Positions 32,371 through 40,359 of a stretch of 41,827 nt of DNA are shown here, in pieces. The notes beneath the pieces are model-generated. The model was not told the origin of the DNA and searched no databases. It saw only the letters and a list, made by a program, of their open reading frames with translations. Within the stretch, counting starts at the first letter, position 1, and each line of letters starts with the position of its first letter. This stretch comes from a bacterium (lineage in GTDB: Bacteria; Sysuimicrobiota; Sysuimicrobiia; Sysuimicrobiales; Segetimicrobiaceae). The stretch covers positions 1 through 41,827 of the forward strand of contig DASYZR010000106.1 in NCBI GenBank assembly GCA_035945995.1, read 5' to 3'. A program made the position numbers and the translations under genes.

Positions 32371-33492
32371 ATGATGCCGACGACCTCGCGTCACCTGATC
32401 CCGATCGCCCGGCCTCTCATTTCCGACGAGGACAAGCGCCGCGTCCTCGAGGTCCTCGATTCCGGGCAGTTCGTCGCCGGCCCGCGGGTGGCGGAGTTCG
32501 AGCGTGAGTTCGCGGCGTATGTGGGCACGCCCCACGCGGTCGCGGCCAGTTCCGGCACGACGGCCCTCATGGCGGCGCTCCGGGCCGCCGGGATCGGGCC
32601 GGGAGACCGGGTCGTCACCACCCCGTTTTCCTACGGGGCCACGGCGAGCACAATTCTGTCCTGCGGGGCGGAGCCGGTCTTTGCGGACATCGATCCGCGT
32701 ACGTTCAACCTGGACCCCGAGGCCGCGGCGGACGTCCTCCGCCGCACGCCCGGCGCGCGCGGCATCCTGGTGGTGCACCTGTACGGGCTGCCGTGTGCGA
32801 TGGACCGGTTCGAGGCGCTTGCGCAGTCGTTTGGAACCGTGCTGATCGAGGACGCGGCCCAGGCGCACGGCGCGGCGTTCCAGGGACGACGCGCCGGCGG
32901 CTTCGGGCGCGCGGCGGCGTTCAGCTTCTATCCCTCCAAAAACATGACGACGGGCGAGGGCGGCATGGTGACGACGGGCCAGGCCGACGTGGCGGACCGC
33001 GCGCGCCTGTTCGTCCGCGGCGGCGAGCGCCAGCAGTACGTGTACGAGGCTGTGGGTTACAACTACCGGATGACGGAGATCGCCGCCGCGCTCGGAGTGG
33101 GGCAGTTGAGCCGGCTCGAGGGCTGGAACGTCCGCCGGCGGCACAATGCGGCCCGGTTGACGGCGGGCCTCGCCGGCCTGGGATGGCTCACGTGCCCGTC
33201 CGAGCCAGAGGGGTACACGCACGTCTACCATCAATACACGGTGCGGGTCGCGCGCGGGCGCGCCCGGCTGCGTCGCCATCTCGAGGCGGAGGGCGTCGGA
33301 ACGCGGATTTACTATCCGGTGCCGATTCACGAGACGCCCTTGTACCGCGGCCGTTACGGCGGCAGCCGGTGCCCCGAAGCCGCGCGGGCCGCCGAGCAGG
33401 TGCTCAGCCTGCCGGTCCACCCGGCGCTCGGGGAGGAGGACGTCGACCGGATCGTGGGGGCCGTGCGCCGGTTCGATCCCGACGCGTTCTAA
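32371..33492 (+). CDS. DegT/DnrJ/EryC1-family PLP aminotransferase
   Basis: A 373-residue sugar-nucleotide aminotransferase. LIPIARPLISDEDKRRVLEV and GPRVAEFEREFAAYVGTPHA give the N-terminal part. AASSGTTALMAALRAAGI binds the PLP phosphate. VLIEDAAQAHGAAFQGR contains the Asp that contacts the pyridine nitrogen. The PLP lysine is in FSFYPSKNMTTGEGGMV. GYNYRMTEIAAALGVGQL completes the family. It forms a 3- or 4-amino sugar from a keto-sugar nucleotide. The Gfo/Idh/MocA gene follows by 13 bases; the WbpE-WbpB pair of UDP-diacetamido-uronate synthesis has this order of activities. Alternative starts exist at 32332 and 32374, and none has a strong ribosome site. Confidence 0.92.
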   Translation: MMPTTSRHLIPIARPLISDEDKRRVLEVLDSGQFVAGPRVAEFEREFAAYVGTPHAVAASSGTTALMAALRAAGIGPGDRVVTTPFSYGATASTILSCGAEPVFADIDPRTFNLDPEAAADVLRRTPGARGILVVHLYGLPCAMDRFEALAQSFGTVLIEDAAQAHGAAFQGRRAGGFGRAAAFSFYPSKNMTTGEGGMVTTGQADVADRARLFVRGGERQQYVYEAVGYNYRMTEIAAALGVGQLSRLEGWNVRRRHNAARLTAGLAGLGWLTCPSEPEGYTHVYHQYTVRVARGRARLRRHLEAEGVGTRIYYPVPIHETPLYRGRYGGSRCPEAARAAEQVLSLPVHPALGEEDVDRIVGAVRRFDPDAF

Positions 33493-33505
33493 CATGGAGG
33501 TGGCC

Positions 33506-34435
33506 ATGGGCGGACCGATCCGCCTCGGCGTCGTGGGCCTGGGCCAATGGGGCCAGCACCACGTGCGCATATACCATCAGTTGCCCGGCACGGTCCTGGC
33601 CGGGGTCGTCGACACCGCCGCCCGCGAGGCCACAAATTTCGCCCGACGCTACGCCACGGTGGGATCGCAGGACTACCGCGATTTGTTCGCCCGGGTGGAC
33701 GCGGTCAGCCTCGTCGTCCCCACGGCGCTGCACTACGAGATCGCGCGCGACTTCCTGGAACACGACATTCACGTGCTCGTCGAGAAGCCGATCACGACCA
33801 GCGTCGACGAAGCGGCCGAGCTGGTGGAGATTGCGGAGCGCCGCGGCCTGGTGTTGCTCGTGGGACACGTGGAGCGGTTCAAGCCGGCCGTCCAGCGCCT
33901 GCGTGATCTCGTCACGGATCCCCTGTTCCTCCAAGTCCGGCGCGTCCGGCCCTGGAATCCTCGACGGATCATGGATGTCGGCGTCGTGCTCGACCTCATG
34001 ATCCATGACCTCGACATCGTCCTGCACCTGATACGCGCGCCCGCGTCACGCGTGAGCGCGGTCGGTGCCGCGATCCACGGGGACGACGAAGACCTGGCGG
34101 TGGCCCACCTGACGCTGCGCAACGGGTGCATGGCGAGCTTCGTCGCGAGCCGTGTCTCCCCCGTGAAGGCCGCGGAACTCGAGATCACGCTGCCCCACGG
34201 CTTCATCCATCTCAATTATCTGAGCCAGCAGCTCACCGTCCGGCGGGACGGGACGGAGCAACGGCTCGTCGTGCCCGCCGGGGAGCCGCTACGCGCGGAG
34301 CTGACGCACTTCGTCCAGTGCGTCCGGGGCGAGACGGCGCCCCTGGTGTCGGGGGAGGACGGCCTGCGGGCGCTCGAGGTCGCGCTGGAGATCCTGCAGA
34401 CGATGACGGTCATCACGCCGCGCGTCACGGTATAA
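33506..34435 (+). CDS. Gfo/Idh/MocA-family oxidoreductase
   Basis: A 309-residue NAD(P)-dependent sugar dehydrogenase. The N-terminal Rossmann domain begins IRLGVVGLGQWGQHHVRIYH and keeps the EKP motif HVLVEKPITTSVDEAAELVE. The C-terminal domain carries GVVLDLMIHDLDIVLHLI, with the catalytic His of this family. GGAGGT lies five bases before this ATG; an ATG four codons upstream overlaps that site and is unlikely. It probably oxidises or reduces a sugar nucleotide, as WbpB does with UDP-GlcNAc uronate, handing the product to the adjacent aminotransferase. No acetyltransferase or epimerase gene is seen nearby, so the pathway is incomplete within the window. Confidence 0.9.
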   Translation: MGGPIRLGVVGLGQWGQHHVRIYHQLPGTVLAGVVDTAAREATNFARRYATVGSQDYRDLFARVDAVSLVVPTALHYEIARDFLEHDIHVLVEKPITTSVDEAAELVEIAERRGLVLLVGHVERFKPAVQRLRDLVTDPLFLQVRRVRPWNPRRIMDVGVVLDLMIHDLDIVLHLIRAPASRVSAVGAAIHGDDEDLAVAHLTLRNGCMASFVASRVSPVKAAELEITLPHGFIHLNYLSQQLTVRRDGTEQRLVVPAGEPLRAELTHFVQCVRGETAPLVSGEDGLRALEVALEILQTMTVITPRVTV

Positions 34436-34476
34436 CCCCCGTCCCGCCCCGTGCGCCGGCGCGTCGTGTCGGGCGG

Positions 34477-34713
34477 CTACGTGGGGACGGTGACGCAGGT
34501 CACGATTTTCGCGACGCCGTCGATCGTCCGGATGTGCGCGTCCACGAGCGCGGAGATGTCCCGCGTGAGATCCGCGTGAATCACAGCCAGCACGTCGTAG
34601 TCGCCCATCACCGCGTGCGCCTGGGCCACCCCCGGAAGCGCGCGGATCAGGCGGGCCACTTCCGCGGGGGTGCCGCGATCGAGGTTGATGAGGACAAAGG
34701 CGGTCTCGGCCAT
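34477..34713 (-). CDS. stand-alone RAM (Lrp/AsnC ligand-binding) domain protein
   Basis: A 78-residue alpha/beta sandwich lacking the DNA-binding helix-turn-helix. MAETAFVLINLDRGTPAEVA and LIRALPGVAQAHAVMGDYDV are followed by a strand-helix ending IDGVAKIVTCVTV. These are the signatures of the C-terminal RAM/SAM domain of Lrp/AsnC. Stand-alone copies form dimers or octamers that bind amino acids and can join other Lrp proteins. An ATG six codons upstream is also possible. It lies opposite the HypE-like gene, with 68 bases between, and may act as a small amino-acid sensor. Confidence 0.88.
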   Translation of the reverse strand: MAETAFVLINLDRGTPAEVARLIRALPGVAQAHAVMGDYDVLAVIHADLTRDISALVDAHIRTIDGVAKIVTCVTVPT

Positions 34714-34781
34714 GGGGAGCCGCTCGTTCATTCGGCGCAGCCCCCGGTGTTCCTGTGATCACGCTTTAAAGCGAGCTTGCG

Positions 34782-35789
34782 ATGGGTGACCGGCGCGACC
34801 ACGCGCTGCCGATCGGGAAAGTTCCACCGGACATGCTTGACGCGCTCGTGTACCGGCATCTCGGGACACGGCGGTCCGACGTGCTGGTGCATGCCGCGTT
34901 CGGCGAGGACTGCGCGGTGGTCGATTTTGGCCCCGGCCTCGCCGCGGTGACGACCGATCCCATCACCGGCGCCGGAGCCGATCTTGGGTGGTATGCCGTC
35001 CTGATCGGAACCAACGACCTCGCGGCCGCGGGGGCGGACCCGGTGGCCGTGTTGCTCACGGTGCTGCTCGCGCCCGAGCGGGCGGCGGAGGATCTGGCCC
35101 GCGTCATGCGCGACGCCGCCGCGGCGGCCGCCTCGCTCGGCGTCGAAATCGCCGGCGGGCACAGCGAGGTCGTCGGCGGCATCGCGCGCACCATCATCAT
35201 CGTAACGGCATTAGGCCGGGTGATGCGCGATCGCCTCCTCCGCAGCGGCGCCGCGGAACCCGGCGACGCGGTGGTGCTGACCAAGGCGGCCGCGATCGAA
35301 GGCACCGCCATCTTGGCGGATGCCCGCCGGCCGGACCTCCTGCCGGCGGTCGGCGAGGAGACGCTGTCGCGCGCCCGCGCGCTGCGGGAGCGCCTGAGCG
35401 TTCTGCCCGAGGCCCGCGCCGCCGCGGCCGCCGGCGCGCATGCCATGCATGACGTCACGGAGGGCGGCGTGCTCGGCGCGGTGTACGAACTGGCCGCCGC
35501 ATCGGGGCTCGGCGTCGTGCTCGACGCCGACCGGGTGCCGGTGCTGTCGGAAACACGGGCCGTCTGCGACGTCCTCGGCGTCGATCCGCTCGCCTTGATC
35601 GGCAGCGGTGCGCTGCTCGTGGCGACCCCCGATCCGGATCGCACCACCGCGGCAATCACAGGCGTCGGGGTGCCGGCCACGCTGATCGGGACGCTGGCGC
35701 CAGGCGAATGCCGGCTCCGCCGGGCCGGGCGGGAGGCACCGCTCACGCCGCCGGCCCGCGACGAGTTGTGGCGGGTGCTGCCGTCATGA
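34782..35789 (+). CDS. AIR synthase-family (HypE/ThiL/SelD-fold) protein
   Basis: A 335-residue ATP-dependent enzyme of the PurM fold. LPIGKVPPDMLDALVYRHLG and VHAAFGEDCAVVDFGPGLAA give the N-terminal part, with the Asp-containing ATP site. TTDPITGAGADLGWYAVLIG and TNDLAAAGADP are the metal and phosphate site. GGHSEVV and HDVTEGGVLGAVYELAAASG are also typical of HypE. HypE itself needs a C-terminal Cys, and the end here (PPARDELWRVLPS) has none, so it is probably not a NiFe-hydrogenase maturation enzyme. ThiL is a more distant relative, and its DxxVEGxHF motif is absent. It ends about 420 bases before the thiamin riboswitch, with one small gene between. Confidence 0.85.
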   Translation: MGDRRDHALPIGKVPPDMLDALVYRHLGTRRSDVLVHAAFGEDCAVVDFGPGLAAVTTDPITGAGADLGWYAVLIGTNDLAAAGADPVAVLLTVLLAPERAAEDLARVMRDAAAAAASLGVEIAGGHSEVVGGIARTIIIVTALGRVMRDRLLRSGAAEPGDAVVLTKAAAIEGTAILADARRPDLLPAVGEETLSRARALRERLSVLPEARAAAAAGAHAMHDVTEGGVLGAVYELAAASGLGVVLDADRVPVLSETRAVCDVLGVDPLALIGSGALLVATPDPDRTTAAITGVGVPATLIGTLAPGECRLRRAGREAPLTPPARDELWRVLPS

Positions 35790-35811
35790 TGGAGCCCGGC
35801 CCCGCCGCGGC

Positions 35812-36129
35812 ATGAAACGAGCCCGCCGCCGCGCCGGGCGGCCCAAGCCCCGCCGGAAGGCCGGGCCGCGGGTTTCCCGCGCGAAGACAAAGCGGGGAGG
35901 GGTGCCGAAACGGGAACCACCGGCCGGTCCGGACGCGGCTCGAGAGGACCCCGGCGACCGCCGGAGCCCCACGTTGCGATCACAGTCGCAGCGCGAAGTC
36001 CCCCTGGCGCGGGGGGCGCGGCCGCTCACCGCCGTAGAACAGGCGGCCCGGCTTGCGAGCGCCCAAATGGAACGGAGGATCGGCCGGCTGCTGTCGCGGC
36101 GCGTCAAGTTGAAATTCCGATCCTCGTGA
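35812..36129 (+). CDS. small basic protein, hypothetical
   Basis: A 105-residue, very Arg/Lys-rich frame. The first 65 residues are low-complexity (RPKPRRKAGPRVSRAKTKRG). The last 35 (LTAVEQAARLASAQMERRIG then RLLSRRVKLKFRSS) could be a basic amphipathic helix. No ribosome-binding site is convincing and no family is recognised. It fills the space between the HypE-like gene and the thiamin riboswitch. It may be a nucleic-acid-binding small protein or chance open DNA; GC at the third codon position is high enough to be compatible with coding. Confidence 0.4.
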   Translation: MKRARRRAGRPKPRRKAGPRVSRAKTKRGGVPKREPPAGPDAAREDPGDRRSPTLRSQSQREVPLARGARPLTAVEQAARLASAQMERRIGRLLSRRVKLKFRSS

Positions 36130-36184
36130 AAATCGCCGGCGCGCCGCCACGTGCGCCGGACCCGCCGCCGGCCTTGCACCGGAA

Positions 36185-36193
36185 TGGTATACT
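36185..36193 (+). promoter_or_regulatory. extended -10 promoter for the thiamin operon
   Basis: TGGTATACT is a TGn extended -10 with TATACT (one mismatch to TATAAT). It lies about 20 bases before the riboswitch aptamer, so transcription would start close to its 5' end. No -35 box is seen at normal spacing, which is usual for extended -10 promoters. Confidence 0.6.
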
Positions 36194-36211
36194 CAGGTCG
36201 ACAACCGCATA

Positions 36212-36304
36212 GTCCGTGGGGGAGCTTGGGACCACCAGGCTGAGAGGATGGCTAACCCTGCCATCGACCCCGGAACCTGATCTGGGTAATGCCAGCGGAG
36301 GGAA
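36212..36304 (+). ncRNA. TPP riboswitch (THI element)
   Basis: The aptamer has the conserved pieces in order: GTGGGGGAGCTTGG, then CAGGCTGAGAGGATGG (pyrimidine-sensing CUGAGA), ACCCTGCC, GACCCCGGAACCTGATCTGG and GTAATGCCAGCGGAGGGAA (pyrophosphate arm). This is the classic thiamin pyrophosphate riboswitch. When TPP is bound it should favour the downstream hairpin and stop expression. It lies in the leader of the thiamin salvage operon, so those genes are turned on when TPP is scarce. Confidence 0.97.
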
Positions 36305-36309
36305 TGGGT

Positions 36310-36348
36310 ACGCGCCGCCCGGGTTCCGGGGACGGCGCGTTCGCTTTT
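36310..36348 (+). terminator. riboswitch expression-platform hairpin (intrinsic-terminator-like)
   Basis: An 8-bp stem (ACGCGCCG pairing with CGGCGCGT) with a 15-base loop, itself containing CCCGGGTTCCGGGG which can pair further. It is followed by TCGCTTTT. It sits between the aptamer and the first ATG, the position of a transcription-termination switch. The T-run is short, so attenuation may be partial. Confidence 0.65.
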
Positions 36349-36386
36349 GGCCGGTGGTTCGTCATAGACGGCACTGAGGTGCGGCC

Positions 36387-37160
36387 ATGTCCGCGGCACT
36401 GGAGATTCGAGACCTGAGGAAGCGGTTCTGGCGCGACGGCGAATGGCTCGACGTGCTGGCCGGGGTGTCGCTCGACGTCGCGCCGCGCGAGTTTGTCGCG
36501 CTGGTGGGACCGAGCGGCTGTGGAAAGAGCACCGTCTGCAACATCGTCGCGGGTCTCTTCCGGCCCGATGCCGGCACCGTGACGATGCTCGCCGGCGGGA
36601 ACCGCACCGGCGCGGCCCCCGGCCGCGTCGCCTACATGCAGCAGAAAGACCTGCTGCTGCCGTGGCGCACCGTGCTCGACAATGCCATCCTGGGCCTCGA
36701 GATCCAGGGGACGCCGCGGGGCGCGGCCCGCGAGGAAGCCCGCGTGATGCTCCGGCGCTTCGGGCTGGAGGGCTTCGAGCGCGTCTACCCGGCGACGCTC
36801 TCCGGCGGCATGCGGCAGCGCGTGGCGCTCGTGCGCACGCTGCTCTGCCGGCGCGACCTCCTCGTGCTGGACGAGCCGTTCGGCGCGCTGGATGCGATGA
36901 CCCGCGCGGCGATGCAGGGGTATCTCTTGCGGCTGCGCGAGGAGTTCGGCCGCACGGTGCTGTTCATCACCCACGACGTCGAAGAGGCCGTGCTGCTGTC
37001 GGATCGCGTCTACGTGATGGGGGCGCGTCCCGGCCGCATCCGCGCGGAAATCCGGCTCGATCTCCCGCGGCCCCGCCGCGCGACCGAGGCGGGCGTCGTC
37101 CGCGAGAAGGCCGCCATTCTCGACCTGCTCCACGCCGAGACGGCGGAGGCGTTCGCGTGA
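36387..37160 (+). CDS. thiZ: ABC transporter ATPase (ThiZ-like)
   Basis: A 257-residue ATPase of the NrtD/TauB/ThiZ class. Walker A is LVGPSGCGKSTVCNIVAGLF. Q-loop region PGRVAYMQQKDLLLPWRTVL has the LLPW motif typical of taurine, nitrate and pyrimidine importers. ABC signature is TLSGGMRQRVALVRTLLCRR, Walker B LLVLDEPFGALDAMTRA, and the switch His is in FITHDVEEAVLLSDRVYVM. GAGGTG lies seven bases before the ATG. It powers uptake of a thiamin pyrimidine precursor by the permease and binding protein that follow, and it is first in the riboswitch-controlled operon. The stop overlaps the permease GTG by four bases. Confidence 0.92.
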   Translation: MSAALEIRDLRKRFWRDGEWLDVLAGVSLDVAPREFVALVGPSGCGKSTVCNIVAGLFRPDAGTVTMLAGGNRTGAAPGRVAYMQQKDLLLPWRTVLDNAILGLEIQGTPRGAAREEARVMLRRFGLEGFERVYPATLSGGMRQRVALVRTLLCRRDLLVLDEPFGALDAMTRAAMQGYLLRLREEFGRTVLFITHDVEEAVLLSDRVYVMGARPGRIRAEIRLDLPRPRRATEAGVVREKAAILDLLHAETAEAFA

Positions 37161-38047
37161 GCCTGCTTCGGCCGCACGGAGCGCAGGCCGGAGCGGCCGC
37201 GGCCCGTCCGGCCGCGCTCGAGTCGGCGGAGCGCATCCGCACGCCGGCCGCCCGCGAGACCGGCCCCGCGGGCGGCCGGCGCCTCCGCGGCTGGACCGCG
37301 CGCATCGTGCCGCCCCTCGTGCTGCTCGCCGCCATCCTGGCCGGTTGGGAGACCGCGGTCCGCGCGTTCGGCATCCCATTCTACATTCTCCCGGCGCCCA
37401 GCCGCATTGCCGGTGTGCTCGTCGACGATCGCGCGTTGCTGCTGGGAGAAGCGGCCGTGACGCTCGCCGAGGTGATGTTGGGGTTCGCGATCGCGTTCGT
37501 CGTCGGGGTGCTGCTCGCGCTCGCGATCTTCGCGTCCCGGACGGTCGAGCGCGCGGTCTACCCGCTCGTGATCGCGAGCCAGACCGTCCCCGTGTTCGCG
37601 ATCGCTCCGCTGCTGGTCGTCTGGTTCGGCTACGGGACGCTCTCGAAAGTGGTGATGGCCGCGCTCATCGTCTTCTTTCCGATCGTCGTCAACACGGTCG
37701 ACGGACTCCGGGCGGCCGATCCCGACATGGTGAACCTCCTCGTGATCCTCGGGGCCCGGCCGGCGGAGATCGTCCGGCGCGTGCGCGTGCCCGCGGCGCT
37801 CCCGTTCGTCTTCTCGGGGACGCGCATCGCCGTCGCGACGAGCGTCATCGGCGCCGTGATCGGCGAGTGGGTGGGGTCGACGCGCGGGCTCGGGTATCTC
37901 ATGATCCATGCGAACGCCCAGCTCCATGTCGATCTCGTGTTTGCGGTGATCGTGTATCTGAGCGTGATGGCCACGGCGCTGTTTTGGACGGTCTCGCTGG
38001 TCGAATGGGCGGCGCTGCCGTGGCGCCGGGCCGGGACGCAGGCGTAG
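37157..38047 (+). CDS. thiX: ABC transporter permease (ThiX-like)
   Basis: A 296-residue permease of the SsuC/ThiX family. A cytoplasmic, Ala/Arg-rich N terminus of about 50 residues precedes about six transmembrane helices, beginning IVPPLVLLAAILAGWETAVR. YPLVIASQTVPVFAIAPLLV then VWFGYGTLSKVVMAALIVFF are standard. MVNLLVILGARPAEIVRRVR is the EAA loop, which docks with the ATPase. The binding-protein-dependent transport pattern continues to GEWVGSTRGLGYLMIHANAQ. It forms the membrane channel of the pyrimidine importer. GTG start overlaps the ATPase stop. Confidence 0.93.
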   Translation: MSLLRPHGAQAGAAAARPAALESAERIRTPAARETGPAGGRRLRGWTARIVPPLVLLAAILAGWETAVRAFGIPFYILPAPSRIAGVLVDDRALLLGEAAVTLAEVMLGFAIAFVVGVLLALAIFASRTVERAVYPLVIASQTVPVFAIAPLLVVWFGYGTLSKVVMAALIVFFPIVVNTVDGLRAADPDMVNLLVILGARPAEIVRRVRVPAALPFVFSGTRIAVATSVIGAVIGEWVGSTRGLGYLMIHANAQLHVDLVFAVIVYLSVMATALFWTVSLVEWAALPWRRAGTQA

Positions 38048-38068
38048 GAGCGGAGGGGGTGTCGGGTA

Positions 38069-39055
38069 GTGCGTAGACCAATCCCCGTAGTCGCGGCGGC
38101 CGCGATGCTGGCCGCCGTGCTGTGCGCAGGCCCGGTCTGGCCCGGGGTCGCCGGCGCGGGCACGTCCGGGACGCCGCTTGTGTTCATGCTCGACTGGTTC
38201 CCCAATCCGGATCACGTGCCGCTGTACGCGGCCATCGGGGCGGGGTATTTCACGCAGGCCGGGCTCAACGTCGTCCTCCAGGTGCCGGCGAACGCCGATG
38301 ACCCGCTCAAGCTCGTCGCCGCGCGCCGGGTCGACGTCGCGGTCAACTACGAGTCGGGGGTCATCTTTGCCCGCTCCCAAGGACTGCCGGTGCGCAGCAT
38401 CGGCCTTCTGGTGGCCCAGCCGCTCACGACGGTCATGTACCTGAAACGCTCCGGCATCCGGCGCCCCAAGGACTTGGTGGGGCGCCGCGTGGGCTTCGCC
38501 GTGTCGGGTCTGGAAGACGCCATGATCGACCAGGTTCTTCGCTCGGACGGGGCGACGAAGGCCAACGTGACCCTGGTGAACGTCGGGTTCGACATCGTGC
38601 CGACCCTGCTGTCGCGGAAGGTCGACGCGGTCATCGGCGCGTACCGGAACGTCGAACGCGTGCAGATCGAGATGCAGGGGCAGCCGGTCGGGATGTTCGA
38701 GCCCGAGCGGTACGGCGTGCCGACGTTCTACGAACTCGTGCTGATCGCCAACGACGCCGCGCTCACGACGCGGCGGCCGGCGCTGACCCGGTTCGTGCAG
38801 GCGGTCGGCCGCGGTCTCGCGCTCACAGAAGCGCACCCGGACCAGGCCTTTCGCTATTATGTCGCGCTCAACCCGAAGCTCAACGACGCGTTCAACCGCA
38901 GATCGTTCGACGCGACGCTGCCCGCCTACGCCCGCACGCAGCGGCAGCGCCGGGCCACGTGGGCGGCGTTCGACGGGTGGATGGCGGCGCGGAAGGTGAT
39001 TCCAACGGCCGTGCCCCCGGATCAGCTCTATACCAACCTGGGAGGGCGTCCGTGA
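38069..39055 (+). CDS. thiY: NMT1/THI5-like substrate-binding protein (ThiY-like)
   Basis: A 328-residue exported binding protein. The GTG-initiated leader ends in an Ala-rich site, then LVFMLDWFPNPDHVPLYAAI marks the NMT1/THI5-like fold. YFTQAGLNVVLQVPANADDP, RRVDVAVNYESGVIFARSQG, LVGRRVGFAVSGLEDAMIDQ and PEPERYGVPTFYEL-like FEPERYGVPTFYEL follow. Relatives bind hydroxymethylpyrimidine or formylaminopyrimidine. The normal PNTNHTGLY of that group is PNPDHVPLY here, so ligand fit may differ slightly. Operon position behind a TPP riboswitch supports a thiamin pyrimidine precursor as the ligand. Its stop overlaps the deacylase start (GTGA). Confidence 0.92.
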   Translation: MRRPIPVVAAAAMLAAVLCAGPVWPGVAGAGTSGTPLVFMLDWFPNPDHVPLYAAIGAGYFTQAGLNVVLQVPANADDPLKLVAARRVDVAVNYESGVIFARSQGLPVRSIGLLVAQPLTTVMYLKRSGIRRPKDLVGRRVGFAVSGLEDAMIDQVLRSDGATKANVTLVNVGFDIVPTLLSRKVDAVIGAYRNVERVQIEMQGQPVGMFEPERYGVPTFYELVLIANDAALTTRRPALTRFVQAVGRGLALTEAHPDQAFRYYVALNPKLNDAFNRRSFDATLPAYARTQRQRRATWAAFDGWMAARKVIPTAVPPDQLYTNLGGRP

Positions 39056-40359
39056 CGGACGCACCGGGATCCACCCTCGCGGTCCGCCCGGCGTGGCCGT
39101 GGGCCGGGGCCCTCGACGCGGCGCTCGAGGCGCGGCGGGAGGAATTGTTCGGCCTCACCGAGCGGCTGATCGCCTTTGAGACACCGTGCCCGCCCGGCCG
39201 GAACACCGGGCCGATCCAGGAGTTCCTCGCCGCCCGGCTCCGGTCGCTCGGTGCCGAGGTCCGGACGATTCCGCTCTATCCCGGCGACCCGCAGATCGTG
39301 GCCCGGCTGCTCGGGCGCGGCGGAGGACGGTCGCTGCTCCTGAACGGGCACGTCGATGTGGCGTCGACGGTGCCCGGCGAGCCGTGGACGGCCCCGCCGT
39401 TCCACCCCGTGCGGTGCTGCGGCCGCATCTATGGCCGCGGCGCGACCGACATGAAGGGCGGCATCGCGGCCGCGCTTGTCGCGCTCGAGACCGTGGTCGG
39501 GACGCTCGGGCGGCCGCGCGGCGACATCCTGGTCCAGCTGGTCACCGGGGAGGAGATGGGAGAGGCGGGCACGTTGACGGCGATCGACGAGACCCCGCCG
39601 GCCGGCCTTGCGCTGGTGCTCGAACCCAGCAACGGTGAGATTTCGGTCGGCCAGGGCGGTGTCGTCACCGGCTGGATCACCATCCAGAGCCCCCAGACGT
39701 TCCACGACGCGCTCCGCCGCCGCATGATTCACGCGGGCGGCGGCGTGCACGGGGCCAGCGCCATCGAAAAGATGATGGTCGTGCTGCAGGCCCTCCAGGC
39801 ACTCGAGCGCCACTGGGCGGTTGTGAAGACGCACCCGGGGTTCCCGCCGGGGACCACGACGATCAATCCGGCGGCGATCGAAGGCGGCCGCCACCCCGCG
39901 TTCATCGCCGACCGGTGCGCGTTGTGGGTCACGGTGCACTTTTATCCCGGCGAGACGATGGAGGGCGTCACGGGCGAGATCGAAGCCACGGTCCGCGCGG
40001 CGTCGTCGGCCGATCCATGGCTGCGCGAGCATCCGCCGGCCTTCCGCTGGGGCGGCCGCTCGATGATCGAGGACCGCGGCGAGGTGTTCCCCGCGTTTGA
40101 GACACCGATCGAGCATCCGGGGACGGCGTTGGTCGCGCTGGCCCACGCGGACGTGTGCGGGGTGACACCGTCGTACCGGATGTCCGGCGGCGTCTGCGAC
40201 GCGGGATGGCTCGCGGAACACGGCATTCCGGCCGTCGTCTATGGACCGGGCGGCTGGGGACAGGCGCATGCGGTGGACGAGTACGTGACGCTCGACGATC
40301 TGGTCCGCTGCGCCCGCGTCTACGGCCGGGTGATCGCCGCGTGGACGGGCGCGGTATGA
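39052..40359 (+). CDS. M20-family deacylase, probable formylaminopyrimidine deformylase role
   Basis: A 435-residue zinc hydrolase of the ArgE/DapE/ACY1 family. Metal ligands and catalytic residues are seen in LLNGHVDVASTVPGEPW, IYGRGATDMKGGIAAALVAL, VTGEEMGEAGTLTAID and LVLEPSNGEISVGQGG. The last His is in QAHAVDEYVTL, and the dimerisation insert lies at about 215-345. In Bacillus thiamin salvage, YlmB, a member of this family, deformylates N-formyl-4-amino-5-aminomethyl-2-methylpyrimidine before TenA acts. Here an M20 gene lies between the pyrimidine binding protein and TenA, so it is the likely YlmB counterpart. A good GGGAGGG ribosome site precedes the GTG. Confidence 0.88.
   Translation: MTDAPGSTLAVRPAWPWAGALDAALEARREELFGLTERLIAFETPCPPGRNTGPIQEFLAARLRSLGAEVRTIPLYPGDPQIVARLLGRGGGRSLLLNGHVDVASTVPGEPWTAPPFHPVRCCGRIYGRGATDMKGGIAAALVALETVVGTLGRPRGDILVQLVTGEEMGEAGTLTAIDETPPAGLALVLEPSNGEISVGQGGVVTGWITIQSPQTFHDALRRRMIHAGGGVHGASAIEKMMVVLQALQALERHWAVVKTHPGFPPGTTTINPAAIEGGRHPAFIADRCALWVTVHFYPGETMEGVTGEIEATVRAASSADPWLREHPPAFRWGGRSMIEDRGEVFPAFETPIEHPGTALVALAHADVCGVTPSYRMSGGVCDAGWLAEHGIPAVVYGPGGWGQAHAVDEYVTLDDLVRCARVYGRVIAAWTGAV

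Noticed and set aside
37010-39064. Minus-strand open frame of about 684 codons
   Set aside because: It is antisense to the thiamin transporter genes; its His/Arg/Asp-rich sequence reflects GC-rich codons read backwards.
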